From NCBI GenBank assembly GCA_037043455.1, contig JAWPHD010011437.1, positions 19,956 to 83,955 on the forward strand: DNA of 64,000 bases, written 5' to 3'. The translations under genes were made by a program, and so were the position numbers. This stretch comes from Cyrtodaria siliqua. Its lineage: Eukaryota; Mollusca; Bivalvia; Adapedonta; Hiatellidae. Below, in pieces: positions 22,301 through 34,355 of this stretch (positions are counted from its first letter, which is position 1; the number at the start of each line of letters is the position of its first letter). The notes under the pieces were generated by a model. That model had not been told where the DNA came from, did not search any database, and worked only from the letters and a program-made list of their open reading frames with translations.

Positions 22301-22478
22301 GGGATTTTCCACAATTCGTGCTTGGTCGCTTGGAATGGAATCGAATGTTGTTAAACACTCACCAACACAGTATAAGTTATTAAGATGCCGCACCAGAGAC
22401 AGAGAAATGATGCAGCAGCATCCGGGATTATGTCCTACACTTACTGACGAATATATTTCTATGCTACTTTAACGTTTT
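19354..22478. other. gene-free, low-complexity stretches
   Basis: No gene is supportable. Low-complexity tracts are a G-rich run at 20350-20385 and a C-rich run at 21403-21445 followed by an A-run. Short frames such as 21718-21960 are AT-driven and carry no motif. Confidence 0.5.
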
Positions 22479-22625
22479 TGGTGGACAGACTCCAAACCGC
22501 CCAGTTTACGTCCCCATCCGACGGACGAGGCTAAGGGAAGGTGTCTTCCGCAAGAAATCAGTGGAGCCAGTGGGACTTGAACCCGGGAGTCCACCTGGCT
22601 ATCCAGTGGGTCGCACTAGCCCCCA
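22479..22625 (-). mobile_element. SINE fragment, tRNA-derived
   Basis: On the minus strand a B-box-like GGGTTCAAGTCCC is followed by a body with CACCTTCCCTTAGCCTCGTC and GGGGACGTAAACTGGGCGGT. The same body (CTTTCCCTTAGCCCCGTC, GGGGACGTAAACCGGGCGGT) is in the fuller copy at 56631-56939. This copy is truncated at both ends. Confidence 0.6.
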
Positions 22626-25600
22626 TGTGTCACTTGAAATGCGATCCATGTGTAAAGGTAACTGTAGCCACGACTATAATGTTAAGGTAAAAAAAAAAGG
22701 TTTGTTTCCGCTAACGGCTTCAAAAAAAAATGGGTAGGCAAAACTTTTATTTCTTTTATTTTTTTATTATTAATGACCTTATTTTTGTTAATGAAAAAAC
22801 ACTTTTGATATGATAAAAAATACTGGGGAAGGTATTACTACCTAGACAATACATGGTTATGGCCCTTTTTCAATATTTGGTAATGTACACTGGAAACCAC
22901 AGGGGTCGTGGGTTCATATCTCACTGGAGGAATAATTTTTTAATTTGTTTTATCTCCATGAGAAACCTTGGTTCATGGGTTCAACATTTTTTAAAAAAAA
23001 TATTTTTTTTTAGTTTTTTCTTAAAGTTTTGTTTTTTTTGCAATAAAAAAAGTTAGAGTCGGCGGCTTAATAATAGTGTCGGTCGGGTTAGCGGAAACAA
23101 ACACTTTTTTCTTTTAAGCCTAATGACAGTGTCGATTTGCCTTATTCAGGTTAGTAATTTGTCTTGTTAATTTCGGCAGAGATTACGTTGCGCTGAAATA
23201 TGAACGTTGTGAATTTTGCAGTCGATGTGGTAAACTTCTTGTGTAGTTAATCAGCATAAATGCGCACTTGAAGTTTTAACTACAACATGATTAATAATAC
23301 AGGTGGATTATATGCCAGACACGGATTTGAAGGAAGTTACGGTCTTATCTCGATTACAGAAATATCCTTATTCCCTACGTACTGAACTCGAGGTAAAGCA
23401 GAGCGGGGTAATAAATAAATCAATATATGAACAGAGGATTACATTCCCGGGGGTATCGGTTTTGGTGCAATATTCATGTAACATTTATTAAACATTTTAT
23501 ATTTGCATTGAAGCCATTTATTCAAGGCTTTATCCAATTCTTATAAAGCTGGATTGAATGTAATATATGTTACGGGTAACACGTAGCAAGAAAGGAAGTA
23601 AAACCAGCAACAACTATTTTTAAAATAAAATCAACAAATTTATTCAAATACTACAATGAAACATATTCACTTACAGATAACACATAAACTGGATCCAGTA
23701 CTTTTTTAAATCCGATATACGAATAAAGTCCAAATAATATTGGTAAGAGTCCTTTTAGTCTTAATTGCCTAGTGTCCCTTTAATCTTAATTGCCAAATGT
23801 TCCTTTAATCAAAGTTCTCATGTGTCCCTTTAATCCAATTTCATTTCAAATCTTTCCTGGTTATTTCATTCACAATTGTTCAAATGTCTAAATAATCCAC
23901 TGTCATTCTTATTTTTATTATAGACGAGCACACTAATTTGTTATCCTCTCGCACATATATTTTAATTTACAGCATCCAATATTTTGTAAATTTTCAATTA
24001 AATAATGAACCAGATACTCCAAGTTGAATACTGATACTGAAGCCGCGAAGTTTTACTAAGGTCAGCTTTATATGCTAACATCGAACATTCTAGATTAAAG
24101 AATGTTCTGTAACAATCTACAAATCTCAGTATGTAAACAATATGCATGAGGGCAACATATAATAAATATTTTGTTTTTTTATATGGAGATTTAAAGGTAG
24201 ACTCGTTTTTCCTTTGTCAGCGATCATCTACGTTCGCTTCAATTACCACATTGTGGACTGATGGTATGACATGTCTTCAACAGCGAACATCACCACCAGT
24301 GTCAGTAGAGAGACGAATAAAAAATAAACACATCCCAAATCCTTGGTAGGCTTACACGTGTACTGATTTTTCTCCTTCAACATGATTGGAATAATTTTTT
24401 TGAATAAAATCATTTCCAATTTAATATTTCTCCTGTAGATTAGTCTATTAGTTTATAAGATTCAGTTAGTCGATTTTTTGTTAACTGTTATTGTTAAAAA
24501 AGGAATGACAACAAACTGTACAACCCGTATGCCGGTGTCAGATAAAAGGCAATAATGTAAAACAAAACTAGTATACTGAAGCCATTTAAGAACTCCATTC
24601 TGAGTTGCTGGTTTTTAAATGTACTAATGTCAGGTTCAACAACCAGTTTCACAATCATATTCCGCCCAATGTATATGCACAAAAAGGATAGAACCAAATG
24701 ATATAGAACCTAATATTGAAGGCGGTCATCCGAGGGATAGACTAATTCACAGAAGAATAGGTCCATTACACTATATCTTTTCCCTTCTCAACCAGTATAA
24801 AGGAGATACCATAGAAACAGACGTCCATCGCGAAACTTTCTCTACATGTTACTTCGTGTAAAACAATCCGTTCCAATCTTTTCTCCTAGGATTTGTCAGA
24901 AACTGTTTTATGTCCGAGATAATATTTACATTCACTCGATACCTTTAAAGGAGGCGGAGCTACTGCGAACGCATCCACTGTACAAGTTGAACACAGAGGA
25001 GTGATCAATTATTCTTTCGGACCAACACACTATATGGGGCTTTGATTATCTAAGGTTATTTAAAGGTGCCCCAGAGAGAGGCATGTCCAAATAGCAAAAT
25101 CTCAATTAAATGCGACTGTCCTCATCAAACGAACAATGTTAATGAAATGTCTTGCCCATCTACACACCGACACACCCAGTGGTGAAAGTAAAACGCGAAC
25201 ATGTGATCTCTGGATTGAATTCTTACCATGCAACCCAGCTAACATCTGGTCAATTGGAAGCATACCATTAAAGTTCAGCGCCTGTTCTGATTTAAATAAG
25301 CTGCTCGCCAAGACATTTTGAAAGAACAAGAAAATAATATACCGACTTCCATTGTGTGTGGCGGCTTATTACTGAATTCTGCTTTATTAAAGCTCAGCAT
25401 TAAGGTGTACCGGAAGTAACTCTAATCCCATTGAGTCCAATGCAATATTTTCCAAGCTTTCTAGTTAGCCATTTTTCAAAATGAAATTCAAACTAAGATT
25501 CACTTACATGTTCTTTGTCATGAGACCTGCCTCTCTAGAAAACTGCTGAGAATAGTAGGGGTCTTGTGGCATATAAGAAAATAAAATTCTGATCTTTGTT

Positions 25601-26134
25601 GACACCGTGAACAAACTGCCTTCATTCGGCACCTCTTAAATGTGTTCTACTTCACTTTCAAAACTTTCAAGTTGATAAATAAAATCATCATACAACCATG
25701 CAATTGGTTTTTAGCTATCACAAACAAGTCAATAAAGTCATTTCAGCCAGAAAAACAGGCCTTAAATACTCAAAAATGCCTTTTATCACAAAAAAAGTTA
25801 GGGCTTATATATTTGGGAACTCCTTTCGACTACACCAGGCATGAATACCGCAGTGAGTTACTTCCTATACTAATAACCTTTATCGGATGGCTTGACGATC
25901 AACTCAGGTTTATTGAGGCGCAGTTATCTATGGTTGGTGGATACAAGCGTGGGAATTAGTAATGTACCAAATAATCCTCAACTATGACCAATTATCGTTT
26001 ATCTAGTAATCAGACATTCATTACGTGATCATCGCAAAATTGTAAAACTAGCAATGTTATTATCGCTAAAAACAAGCACATACAAGAATCAGTCGAATTA
26101 CTATAATTAACTATAAAAAAAACTCTCTTTTATA
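22626..26134. other. no gene; minor repeats
   Basis: No gene is supportable. A small array of about 33-bp units (GTCCCTTTAATC with variants) lies at 23745-23845. T-rich tracts lie at 22985-23055. Open frames at 25102-25329, 25136-25321 and 25642-25959 have no recognisable domain. Confidence 0.45.
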
Positions 26135-26621
26135 TACACTTCTCAAAACTGCTAACTACACCGCTCACGTTTTGGGTTATATATATCGATGGGTTGAATG
26201 TTTTTCAATAAAATAAAAAGGAAATACCAATTCAATCATTTTTACATCATTTCATTTTATTTTTTTCATGGGCAATGCTAGAACTAAACCACAATAAGCA
26301 ATTACAAACGACCCATGTAAACACTAAAGTCACACTTTTCCCATATCTACACATGTAGATATGGGAAAAGTGTGACTTTAGTGTTTACATGGGTCGTTTG
26401 TACATGTAGATATGGGAAAAGTGTGACTTTAGTGTTTACATGGGTCGTTTGTAATTGCTTATTGTGGTTTAGTTCTAGCATTGCCCATGAAAAAAATAAA
26501 ATGAAATGATGTAAAAATGATTGAATTGGTATTTCCTTTTTATTTTATTGAAAAACATTCAACCCATCGATATATATAACCCAAAACGTGAGCGGTGTAG
26601 TTAGCAGTTTTGAGAAGTGTA
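26135..26621. repeat. near-perfect 487-bp palindrome with duplicated centre
   Basis: The left arm (about 26135-26347, 213 nt) begins TACACTTCTCAAAACTGC and is matched, base for base as far as I can read, by the inverted right arm ending GCAGTTTTGAGAAGTGTA at 26621. In the centre, the inner 51 nt of the right arm (GATATGGGAAAAGTGTGACT region) is present twice in direct order, at about 26352-26402 and 26403-26453. It has no coding capacity. Identity of the arms implies a very recent origin, a hairpin-based copying event, or an assembly artefact. Confidence 0.9.
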
Positions 26622-26799
26622 CATCGCTTACGAAATAAAACAACACACCACACAGCTTATACAAATCACTCTGGGTGGCGCGGTTGACCCTGGTGCATCC
26701 ATCTAGTCGCAGTGGCGCTCAATTGCATTACACGGACATAACTTAATGCGGTGTTTTTATTCCAGAGGTATTAGCCTTGTGAAAAGATATGGTCAGATA

Positions 26800-26858
26800 T
26801 TGGAACCCGTTAACTGAACAGAAGTAATCGTTACTTCTATTTAGCAAACGGGTTCCAA
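26800..26858. repeat. imperfect hairpin
   Basis: TGGAACCCGTTAACTGAACA with GAAGTAA pairs with TTACTTC and AAACGGGTTCCA around a TCG loop. A stem of about 28 nt with a few mismatches; no further context. Confidence 0.6.
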
Positions 26859-27433
26859 TTTTTACCAAGTTTGACAAAGTTTTATTTCTTTTGCCCTTGT
26901 TTAAGTAAAAAGGCATGCCTAGTCCATGTTATAAGTCACACACACAATTGCGGTCTTTTGTTGAAGGTCATGCAGTTTTCATGTCCATTTCATAACTCCT
27001 ACACCGCTTGAGATAATGAGATGAAACTTAATTTGCATATGTGTTTTCAAAGGACCGTGTGATGTAATGTTTGTTTTCATTCCAATAACGATGTTTAGAT
27101 ATTGAGATGAAACTATTGTTTATGTGTCATTAATATAGGGTGTGCACAACAATAATGTTCGGTCTAAAGATTAAGGTCAATATCATGTTTTATTTCTGTC
27201 CTTAACTTCTAAACTCCCGAGAACACACACTGTATACCACTCCTATATGTAAGCAGACAATGTGTTGAACACCAAATACCAGGTCATGCTTTGATTATGC
27301 CAAGTTCAGCTAGTTAGCGGAGGACCGATATTTGTTTTAAAGGAAAATAAGAGCTGAACATCGAAGGAAATCAAAAAATATTTTCTAATACAGCTTTACT
27401 TGTAGTAAGGATGCTTAATTTATTCGGGAGATA

Positions 27434-27745
27434 GTGTGACCCAGTGGAGAGATGGTTACACTTGACATCCGAAGATCACTGGTTCGAGCCACGCCAATGC
27501 CATTGAGCTGCTTCTGTGTTTTCTTGCGCAATACAATTTCCTTTGGCTCTCTCCGTCAGATATACCGTTAATTGGGTGGTCCAAAATATCACAGATTATC
27601 CTCCTAGCATGTTAAACAACAATTAGAATCTGTTTGATAGTAATAGTAGGGCAGGGTTCCAGGATCCCTATATATCCTTCCCCTCTTACTGGGGTGGCTC
27701 TAAATAACCATAATGGGTTCATGAGACGTTAAACAACAGTTGAAC
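27434..27745 (+). mobile_element. SINE, tRNA-derived
   Basis: Starts with an A-box-like region (GACCCAGTGGAGAGATGGTT) and a B box (CTGGTTCGAGCCACGCC). It continues with a body that matches the copy at 56631-56939: AGTAGGGCAGGGTTCCAGGA, TATCCTTCCCCTCTTACTGG, GGTGGCTCTAAATAAC and the closing GACGTTAAACAACA. Parts of the middle are more diverged. The tail is not a long poly(A). Confidence 0.7.
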
Positions 27746-28514
27746 TGTGTTGTTTTTTGTGCATATTATTGATGGAATGAATCATGTCTTCCTCACGTTA
27801 TTTTCATTGTTACAGGTATGAGAGTCATTGTAACCCTAGAGCGTCCTCAGCATCTCTTGTTGTGCAATATTGCCTGATGAAACAATAGCATACAATAATA
27901 GCCACTCAACTCTATTGACAATTATACTTATCATACATTAATAAATATTACATTGTAAAAGTGTGCAATGGAAAGACCCTTTTTCTCACTTTCTTTAACG
28001 TTTTCAACAATAAAAACAATCGAGTATTGGAAATGCCCACAAATCGACTGCAAGATTTAATCCCTATTAATATTGAGGTCAGTAAATCTAAGGTCAATGT
28101 CACAGTGACTTGATCATGAAAAATCGTGTCCGCAACTCTTTTTTACTTTCTCTAAAGCTAATTTCATAAAACGTCATACTTTGACTGCCTTTGGTGAAAT
28201 GATAATCCTTGTTTATTTTAATGTCAGTAGTTGAAAGGTCAGTTACCATGACCGGAAAATGAAAAGTCTTGCCCACACAGTTTTTCCTCTTCACCTAAAG
28301 CAAATTTCATTAAACTTCATTGGTGGAGAGTGGAAAGAGGATGATCCGTTTGATTTTTAGGTTAAAGGTCAAGTTCCCTGCTGACATCCACTATCACACA
28401 TTTATTAACAAGGATAAGCAGCGGGGGTAGACATCTGGTTTATAAATATTACAACACACATATGTTACAACACACGTTATAATATTAATGGTATAATATA
28501 TGAGTATTTTCTTG

Positions 28515-28604
28515 CACAATGTTGAATCCAGTAAAACAAGTGGTTTTGTTCACCGATACTGTCGCCTGTGAACCACTTGTTGTTAAACAGGATTCAACAG
28601 TGTG
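28515..28604. repeat. foldback (hairpin) element
   Basis: CACAATGTTGAATCC and AACAAGTGGTT at the left pair with AACCACTTGTT and GGATTCAACAGTGTG at the right, with small bulges. The spacer is about 25 nt. Similar in size to the hairpins at 13214 and 19255 but different in sequence. Confidence 0.7.
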
Positions 28605-29279
28605 TAAGACATATATTCCGATCAACCATTTTTTTTTAAATCGTAAATTAAAAATAATAATATTAAAACAAACAACACATGCTATTTGATGAAAACAGAC
28701 GTATTCAAGTTTTCAAAGTAGCAATATTCGCAGAATATAGTAGATTTCAACTGCTGAAAACAAACATGTATTTTTTTTTCAGGAAAAAACATTTCTATGA
28801 ATATAGTATTTATCATCGTTATATATTTTGAGGGAAATGTTTAATATGTCTGTTTTTAAATACTACAGATCGTAAAACACCGCACATGTATATTCAGTAT
28901 TTACTTTCAATATAGTAGTGAGTATGACTGCGTTCTGGGACAGATATGCAACCAAAAAAATAAATATAAAAGAATAATATATTTAGGTTAAAAAACTATC
29001 TATGCCATATAAAGATAACAGACCCGCACTTTTTGGATTCACGCGTACAGTGTTTCACAACACCACAAATATGGCAAGTGCTCCATTGACACAATGTCAT
29101 GTCCACATGTTTATGTTATGCAATCTTCGAGTCTACACTATATCATGGTTGTCAGTGACAGTAGCATGTCTGTTACTCGTCAGTCATTTATTTACTTGCC
29201 AATCTTGCTTTCTTTAAAACTCGAGTCGCCCCCTCAGTTTTAAACGAACAGTTAAAAGAATATACTTCTGCCTGTTAAA
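28605..29279. other. no feature seen
   Basis: AT-rich. The frame 29002-29217 lacks any motif that would support a gene. Confidence 0.4.
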
Positions 29280-30405
29280 CTTATATTAGTTTATCGCTTT
29301 TTCTGATTTCGAAAATTAACTCTGCAACGTATAGTGCCGCCATCATGATTTCATTTTCCGATATACCGTTGCAACATTGTTTGTTAAAATAAATTGGGCA
29401 CTCTGACATAAACCCATGAACGTCGATTCGGCGTATTTAAGCGATTACGGTGTACTTCGTTAATTTTCGGGAGAAATAAGTACTTACCTCCGATTTTTTA
29501 ATATTTTACATATCGACAGAGGCAAGTTGTATCTACGCGTACATGTTGTTGTTTTTTTCTCGCTTCTAAAATGATGAAATAAATCGAATTTGATTAAAAC
29601 TGCGCATTCGCAGCTATATACAACATAATCAATACGGTATGGAGGGTGGTGGGGGTGGGGTGAGGGGCGGGGTTGCAGGGATACTACCGTAATAGTGTCC
29701 TTGAGAAGAACTGTGAACATTCTACTCTAATAATTTATTAAATGCAGAACAATGTTGAAATCAATATATCTCTCAAAAAGGATTTCATAATATCCCGCGT
29801 GAACATTAACTTCGAAAGGCGAATTTTAGCGAATACGGTGTACTTTGTTAATTTTGGGGGGTACTTTTTTCTGATTGACTTTAAATTTTGGTTTCTAATA
29901 GTAGACATGTCAATGAACACTTTCATAAAACAAAATCATTCTCGCTGTTAAAACTTCATTTTTTCGCTATTTTTTCGGATTCAGAAAATTAGCACTGCAA
30001 CATATATTTTCACCATCCTCATTTCCTTTCCCGACGTACCGTTGCAATTTGGTTTGTTAGAACCTATTTTGAGCACTCCGGCATAAACTAAAAGCATGTA
30101 TAGATCAGAAATTTAATCTGGAATGCATGGATACATACATTTGAAATATATGTATTGAAATAATGAAATTATTTCATTTCTTGTGTACCCGGTCGCGTTT
30201 GTAAATGTATATGCATTATGCCGTCTTTGAGTCCGTGGGTCATGTTAGTTAATTTTGGGGTAAAAAAAGTGCTTGTCTCCGATTTCATTAAATTTTGCAT
30301 ATGGACAGAGGAAAGATTTATCTACGCGTACATGCATTTGTTTTTATTCTCGCTTTTAAAATGACGAAATAAATCGATTTTGATTTAAAAGGGCATTATC
30401 GGCAA
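29280..30405. repeat. diverged direct duplication, about 650-660 bp apart
   Basis: Two blocks recur in the same orientation. GATTTCGAAAATTAACTCTG ... CGATATACCGTTGCAA at about 29304-29370 matches GATTCAGAAAATTAGCACTG ... CGACGTACCGTTGCAA at about 29979-30050. CAGAGGCAAGTTGTATCTAC at 29517 matches CAGAGGAAAGATTTATCTAC at about 30305. The second block continues through ACGCGTACATG, CTCGCTT and AATAAATCGA. A third short piece near 29815-29860 repeats GCGAATACGGTGTACTTTGT. The order suggests an old tandem duplication or diverged repeat copies. No coding content. Confidence 0.6.
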
Positions 30406-30475
30406 TTTAAACCTTAAAACAACCTAAATTCATCCCTTTGAAAAATACCTTAAACTATTAATGGGAATTACACGA

Positions 30476-30625
30476 AGGCTTAGTAGCCCAGGGATCGCGC
30501 GTTCAATCCCAGCGAGGACCGAATTTGGGTTTATTATCGAAATATTACAAAAAATATTACAAAAGTATTTCCTACCTGACCAGTCCTTCGGATGAGACTT
30601 TAAACCGAAAATGCTTAGTGCAATA
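30476..30625 (+). mobile_element. SINE-like fragment
   Basis: GTAGCCCAGGGATCGCGCGT plus TCAATCCC looks like the second half of a tRNA-derived head. It is followed by a body with CCTACCTGACCAGTCCTTCG and GATGAGACTTTAAACCGAAA, a conserved-looking invertebrate SINE body. The start is eroded. Confidence 0.45.
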
Positions 30626-31005
30626 CAGCGAGGATAAATAAACGCTTACACGCACGCATATTGTGTCATAATCACAGTTTATAGATATGAGGTGTATAAC
30701 TCTGACCTGTGAAAATTTCCAGGTAATGTCATTTTGTTATCGATTTTATCACGTGACCTTGTTTGATAAATCTATTATACGCCATAGCGCTGGCGTTCCT
30801 ACTGTTATGCGCATCGGGCACAGATTTGTATCGCAAAACGGCGAATATTATATTAATATAAAAATATATATATTATATAAACTATATAAACCCGGATACA
30901 ATACGCGATGTTCATAAACGTCCAATGCCTTGCACAATTTTCTCATTTTGAATTGAATTACAGTACTGTATGAGCTACCAACTCAAACATCATTCTACGC
31001 ATATT

Positions 31006-31115
31006 CAAGTATGGCATAATAGTCTAGCGTTCGCATCGCATGCGGGAGGTCGTATGTTGAAACTCCGGCCGGGTCATACTAAAGACTTGATAAAAAAGGG
31101 TACTAGTAGCCCAAT
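31006..31115 (+). mobile_element. SINE-like fragment, tRNA-derived
   Basis: ATAGTCTAGCGTTCGCATCG resembles an A-box region, GGAGGTCGTATGTTGAAACT plus CC a degenerate B box, and CGGCCGGGTCATACTAAAGA with GGTACTAGTAGCCC a SINE body. Several tRNA-defining positions are lost, so it is not a functional tRNA. Confidence 0.5.
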
Positions 31116-31768
31116 TCAATATTTCTTCTCTCCTAATTTCATGACAGTGGTGTGACTTCTCACTTCACGACTTCATTTCTTCATGACTTCAAACGTTATG
31201 ACATCTAATTCAGGAAGTCGAAGTTTTTAAGTTGGGGCAGCACCATCCCACACACCCACCCATACCCACACCAACCCTCCACCACTCCATTCACTGGGTT
31301 CATTCAACATAAACCTTGGCGAAGCGCTAGTGTTTACATGTACATTTCTCAAAGAAAAGTATTTATAGCAACTAACACATCTGATTATCGGGTTGCTGAA
31401 ATCAACAAGACAATCTAACAATAGACTTCCCGTGTCGTCTATTATTTTAAACGTTTTAAATAACTCGGCATTTGCCGCAAACCACAAATCGTGATGCTGC
31501 TAGTATTTTCACTGTAATTTATGTCAATATTTAATTGTGTCATCCATCGTGTTAATAAAAAACAATTTTGATAGTTATATGAAGAAGAAGAAATAAACTA
31601 TTACATAGTTTTTCATCATATAAACATACGTTTTACAAATATAATTTAAACACAATAGCAAGATTAGTACAGGTTCATAAAAAATAAAAAATAAAAAATA
31701 TCACCCCATATGTAAATAACTAATTCGTTGTTAAATAGATAAGCCAATATACCATATAGTTTATTTGT

Positions 31769-32152
31769 TTGTTTGTTTGTATGGTGTTTTACGTCATTTT
31801 CAACACATGTAAGGTTATATATGACGGTCGATTTTTTGAATCGCTGAATCGTGGGGGCACAAACCTGTCTATTCACGGTACCCGTGTTGTCAGCAACAGA
31901 AACCGCGATAATAATCCCCGAGGTGACAATCATACGCGTGGAACTTCCGACAACCGTAGACGAGACGACTCTAACAGAAGCACATCCCGCTCTGATAGTG
32001 CTAATGACCATGGTCCGTCTAGGCAGAATGCACCTATTGGTCGTCCAAGTACTGGTACTACTACTAGCAACAGTGAACGAACCGGACGGAACAGTGGTAA
32101 CCAAAGCGGAAGCAGTAACAGGCGTTGTGGTGGCTACCGAGGGAGATTTTAG
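31769..32152 (+). CDS. LINE N-terminal low-complexity frame (ORF1-like)
   Basis: Open for 127 codons and rich in Arg, Asn, Ser, Gly and Asp (DNRRRDDSNRSTSRSD, then GGYRGRF at the end). It resembles the disordered nucleic-acid-binding region of a LINE ORF1 or an extended ORF2 N-terminus. It ends in a TAG that is directly followed, without a gap and in the same frame, by the ATG of the endonuclease part (TAGATG at 32150-32155). It could be a separate protein with re-initiation, or the stop may be a later mutation. The true start is uncertain; the first 28 residues look unlike the rest. Confidence 0.45.
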   Translation: MFVCMVFYVIFNTCKVIYDGRFFESLNRGGTNLSIHGTRVVSNRNRDNNPRGDNHTRGTSDNRRRDDSNRSTSRSDSANDHGPSRQNAPIGRPSTGTTTSNSERTGRNSGNQSGSSNRRCGGYRGRF

Positions 32153-33311
32153 ATGCATGCCGGGTTTTGGAACGTTCGAGGATGGAACATTAATGTAGGA
32201 AGTGACAATTACTCTCTTAGATCCTCATGTGTTAATCACTTAGAGCTTGATATTATAGGAATTGCTAAGACCCATCTAAATGGAAAAGCTGGTTTAAAGC
32301 TAGATGGATGTCGCTGATTTGGTAATTACCGTAAGAACATGCATATCCGTGCTAAAACGGGTTCCGGTGGAATAGGTTTCTTTATTCGAAACGATATTTT
32401 TAATACGTTTAATATACATGTGTTAGACTGTTCCACAGAAGGTATACTGTGGTTAAAGATGCAACATAAATTTCAGAATGTTACGGTATTTCCATGTGTT
32501 TGCTACATTCCACCAGAAAACTCAAGTCGTAGTGTTGATGTCCATGACTTTTTTGACTCTCTGCTGGCTGATATATACACTTATCAAAATGATGGTATAG
32601 TTTATTTATGTGGTGATTTTAACAGTCGTTGTGGTGACATACCTGATTTTATTGCTGGTGTAGACACGATTTGTGATCGTAATGTTGTCGATTTTAAGAC
32701 AAATTCTTACGGAGATATTTTAATTGATTTTTTAATTAATGTTAATATGTGCATGCTTAATGGGCGAAACTTTGTTGGCGACGATTTTACTTCTGTTCCT
32801 GTCAAAGGCTGTTCTGTGGTTGACTATTGTTTCATTATTTGAAGAGTTTAAAGTCACACGAACTGTTGATCTTATAAATCAGTCAAGTTATGCAAATGTC
32901 CTCGCTCCATCTGGCTTTCCAGACCACTCAGTTCTTACTTGGAGCATAAACCTAGGATTTTCTATCATGGATGATCCTTGTGTTCTGGATTCTGGTATAG
33001 ATAATCAGTTTGATAGGTTTAATGTTAAAGCGGTTCCAGCCATGTTTCTATCAGATCAATAAGTTTTATTTCTAGTTAATACAACAATAACAGACTCGGA
33101 ACGCAGCTTTCGAACACAAGAGCATATTGATATAGCATTTGACGGGTGGTGTGATCTTGTTAAAACAGATATGTACGCAAAGTTGCCTTACAAGTCTATA
33201 CAATTTGGATGCCACAATAAAAGAAGAAACTGGAAAGCCATGGTGGAGTGCTGAACTTTCAAGGTTATGGAATAACGTTTGTCAGCTAGAGAAAATATGG
33301 TTACAAACTAG
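32153..33311 (+). pseudogene. LINE ORF2, endonuclease part
   Basis: The apurinic/apyrimidinic-type endonuclease domain nicks target DNA to prime reverse transcription. Seen in order: FWNVRGW (start of the fold), LDIIGIAKTHL (a catalytic Glu would be expected where Lys is, as in 'xxET'), GGIGFFIRND, GDFNSRCGD (catalytic Asp/Asn) and VVDYCFI. After a frameshift at about 32830 comes PSGFPDHSVLTW, with the terminal Asp-His pair. There is a TGA near 32313. Beyond 33062 the frame breaks again. The end joins KPWWSAELSRLWNNVCQLEK, a typical linker before the RT, and is cut at 33311 by the gypsy insertion. Confidence 0.85.
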
Positions 33312-33742
33312 TGTCACAGAGTCAAAATATCCCATTTGGCATGTTGTCCAAATCCTATATTTTCCCTATATGTTGTGGCCCTCCTGTTCAATCCAATATA
33401 CTAAGTGTCCGGTATTTGTCCATTGTCAGGTGAGTCCATGCTTGTTATGTCATGTGCATGTATACATCAGTGTGGTCGAGTGATCTGATTGGGTATGAAT
33501 GAACCTTAACCTCTTCTTTATATGAAATATGAATTCCCGCAAATTGGGGAACGCTCGCACTAGGCCATTTTGAACAGTCGCCATTTTATAGATCGTTGAC
33601 TGTATTTGCATTTACATGCACTACAACTATTACTAGAATATATCTTAAGAGATCTCGAATATACATCCATCCATGGTCACCTAATAAAGGAATAAAAGAA
33701 AACCCCACTGTACAGAGTTATGTTTGCACGACCCCGATGACA
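33312..33742 (+). repeat. 5' LTR
   Basis: Starts TGTCACAGAGTCAAAATATC and ends GACCCCGATGACA. It contains CTTCTTTATATGAAATATG (possible TATA region) and AATAAAGGAATAAAAG (possible polyadenylation signals). Compared with the 3' LTR it has scattered substitutions and a few small indels, for example around TTGTCAGGTGAG and ATTCCCGCAAATTGG. The insertion is therefore not brand new. Confidence 0.92.
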
Positions 33743-33743
33743 A

Positions 33744-33757
33744 TGGCGCCCAACGTG
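33744..33757 (+). other. tRNA primer-binding site
   Basis: TGGCGCCCAACGTG begins two bases after the LTR end, the expected place and style of a minus-strand primer-binding site complementary to a tRNA 3' end (TGG start pairs with CCA). The tRNA species is not identified. Confidence 0.8.
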
Positions 33758-34355
33758 ATTTATTCCATTGTTGATCATGGATTGGACAACATTAGTGTGT
33801 ATTATCAGACCAGGGCAGACCATACAGAGCTCTCAACGACTTTGAGGAAAATCCGGCCGGTTATACCAGTAAATATGCAGCTGCAGCGAAGTGTTGTATT
33901 TTCACCCCGCGGAACAGATTTTTTTTAGTGCACTACGTTTTGATTTAGCAATCAAACGATAATTTTTTGAGATCTCGACGGGAGTATGATTCATGTGGCT
34001 AGCCTGAAAGGAAGGATTCGGTTGTTCGAAATGGGGAGGATGTTGCGATTGTGAGACTCTACACGCGTCGTGTTGTGTTGGATGAAACAAACGTTTGGAT
34101 ATTGACAGTTTATTAGAGTTTGTGTGTTATTTAGTGTGAATTAGTTGTTCTTTATGCTAGACATGCGTATGGATGCTCTAGTTTTGTCATATTTTAGGAG
34201 TTAGATGGAAAACGGGTGAGTCTAGATATTGACCTTTTTATTTTGTTAACCTGTGTGTAGAATTACTTCTCACATATAAAAGTGCATGCCTTGGTCAAAT
34301 ATAAATCATAGGTTTACCTGCATACTGGCATAGCCTTTGGTTACAAACAGTATTT
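33758..34355 (+). other. gypsy leader, no gene
   Basis: The untranslated leader lies between primer site and gag. Short frames here have no motif. It would be expected to hold packaging signals, which I cannot identify. Confidence 0.5.

Noticed and set aside
25102..25329. 75-codon minus-strand frame and its plus-strand counterpart at 25136-25321
   Set aside because: Both strands are open over the same segment and neither shows a domain. More likely a piece of dispersed repeat than a gene.
31664..32158. 164-codon minus-strand Ser/Thr/Val-rich frame
   Set aside because: It is the complement of the Arg/Asn/Ser-rich LINE N-terminal region. The collinear LINE endonuclease downstream supports the plus strand.
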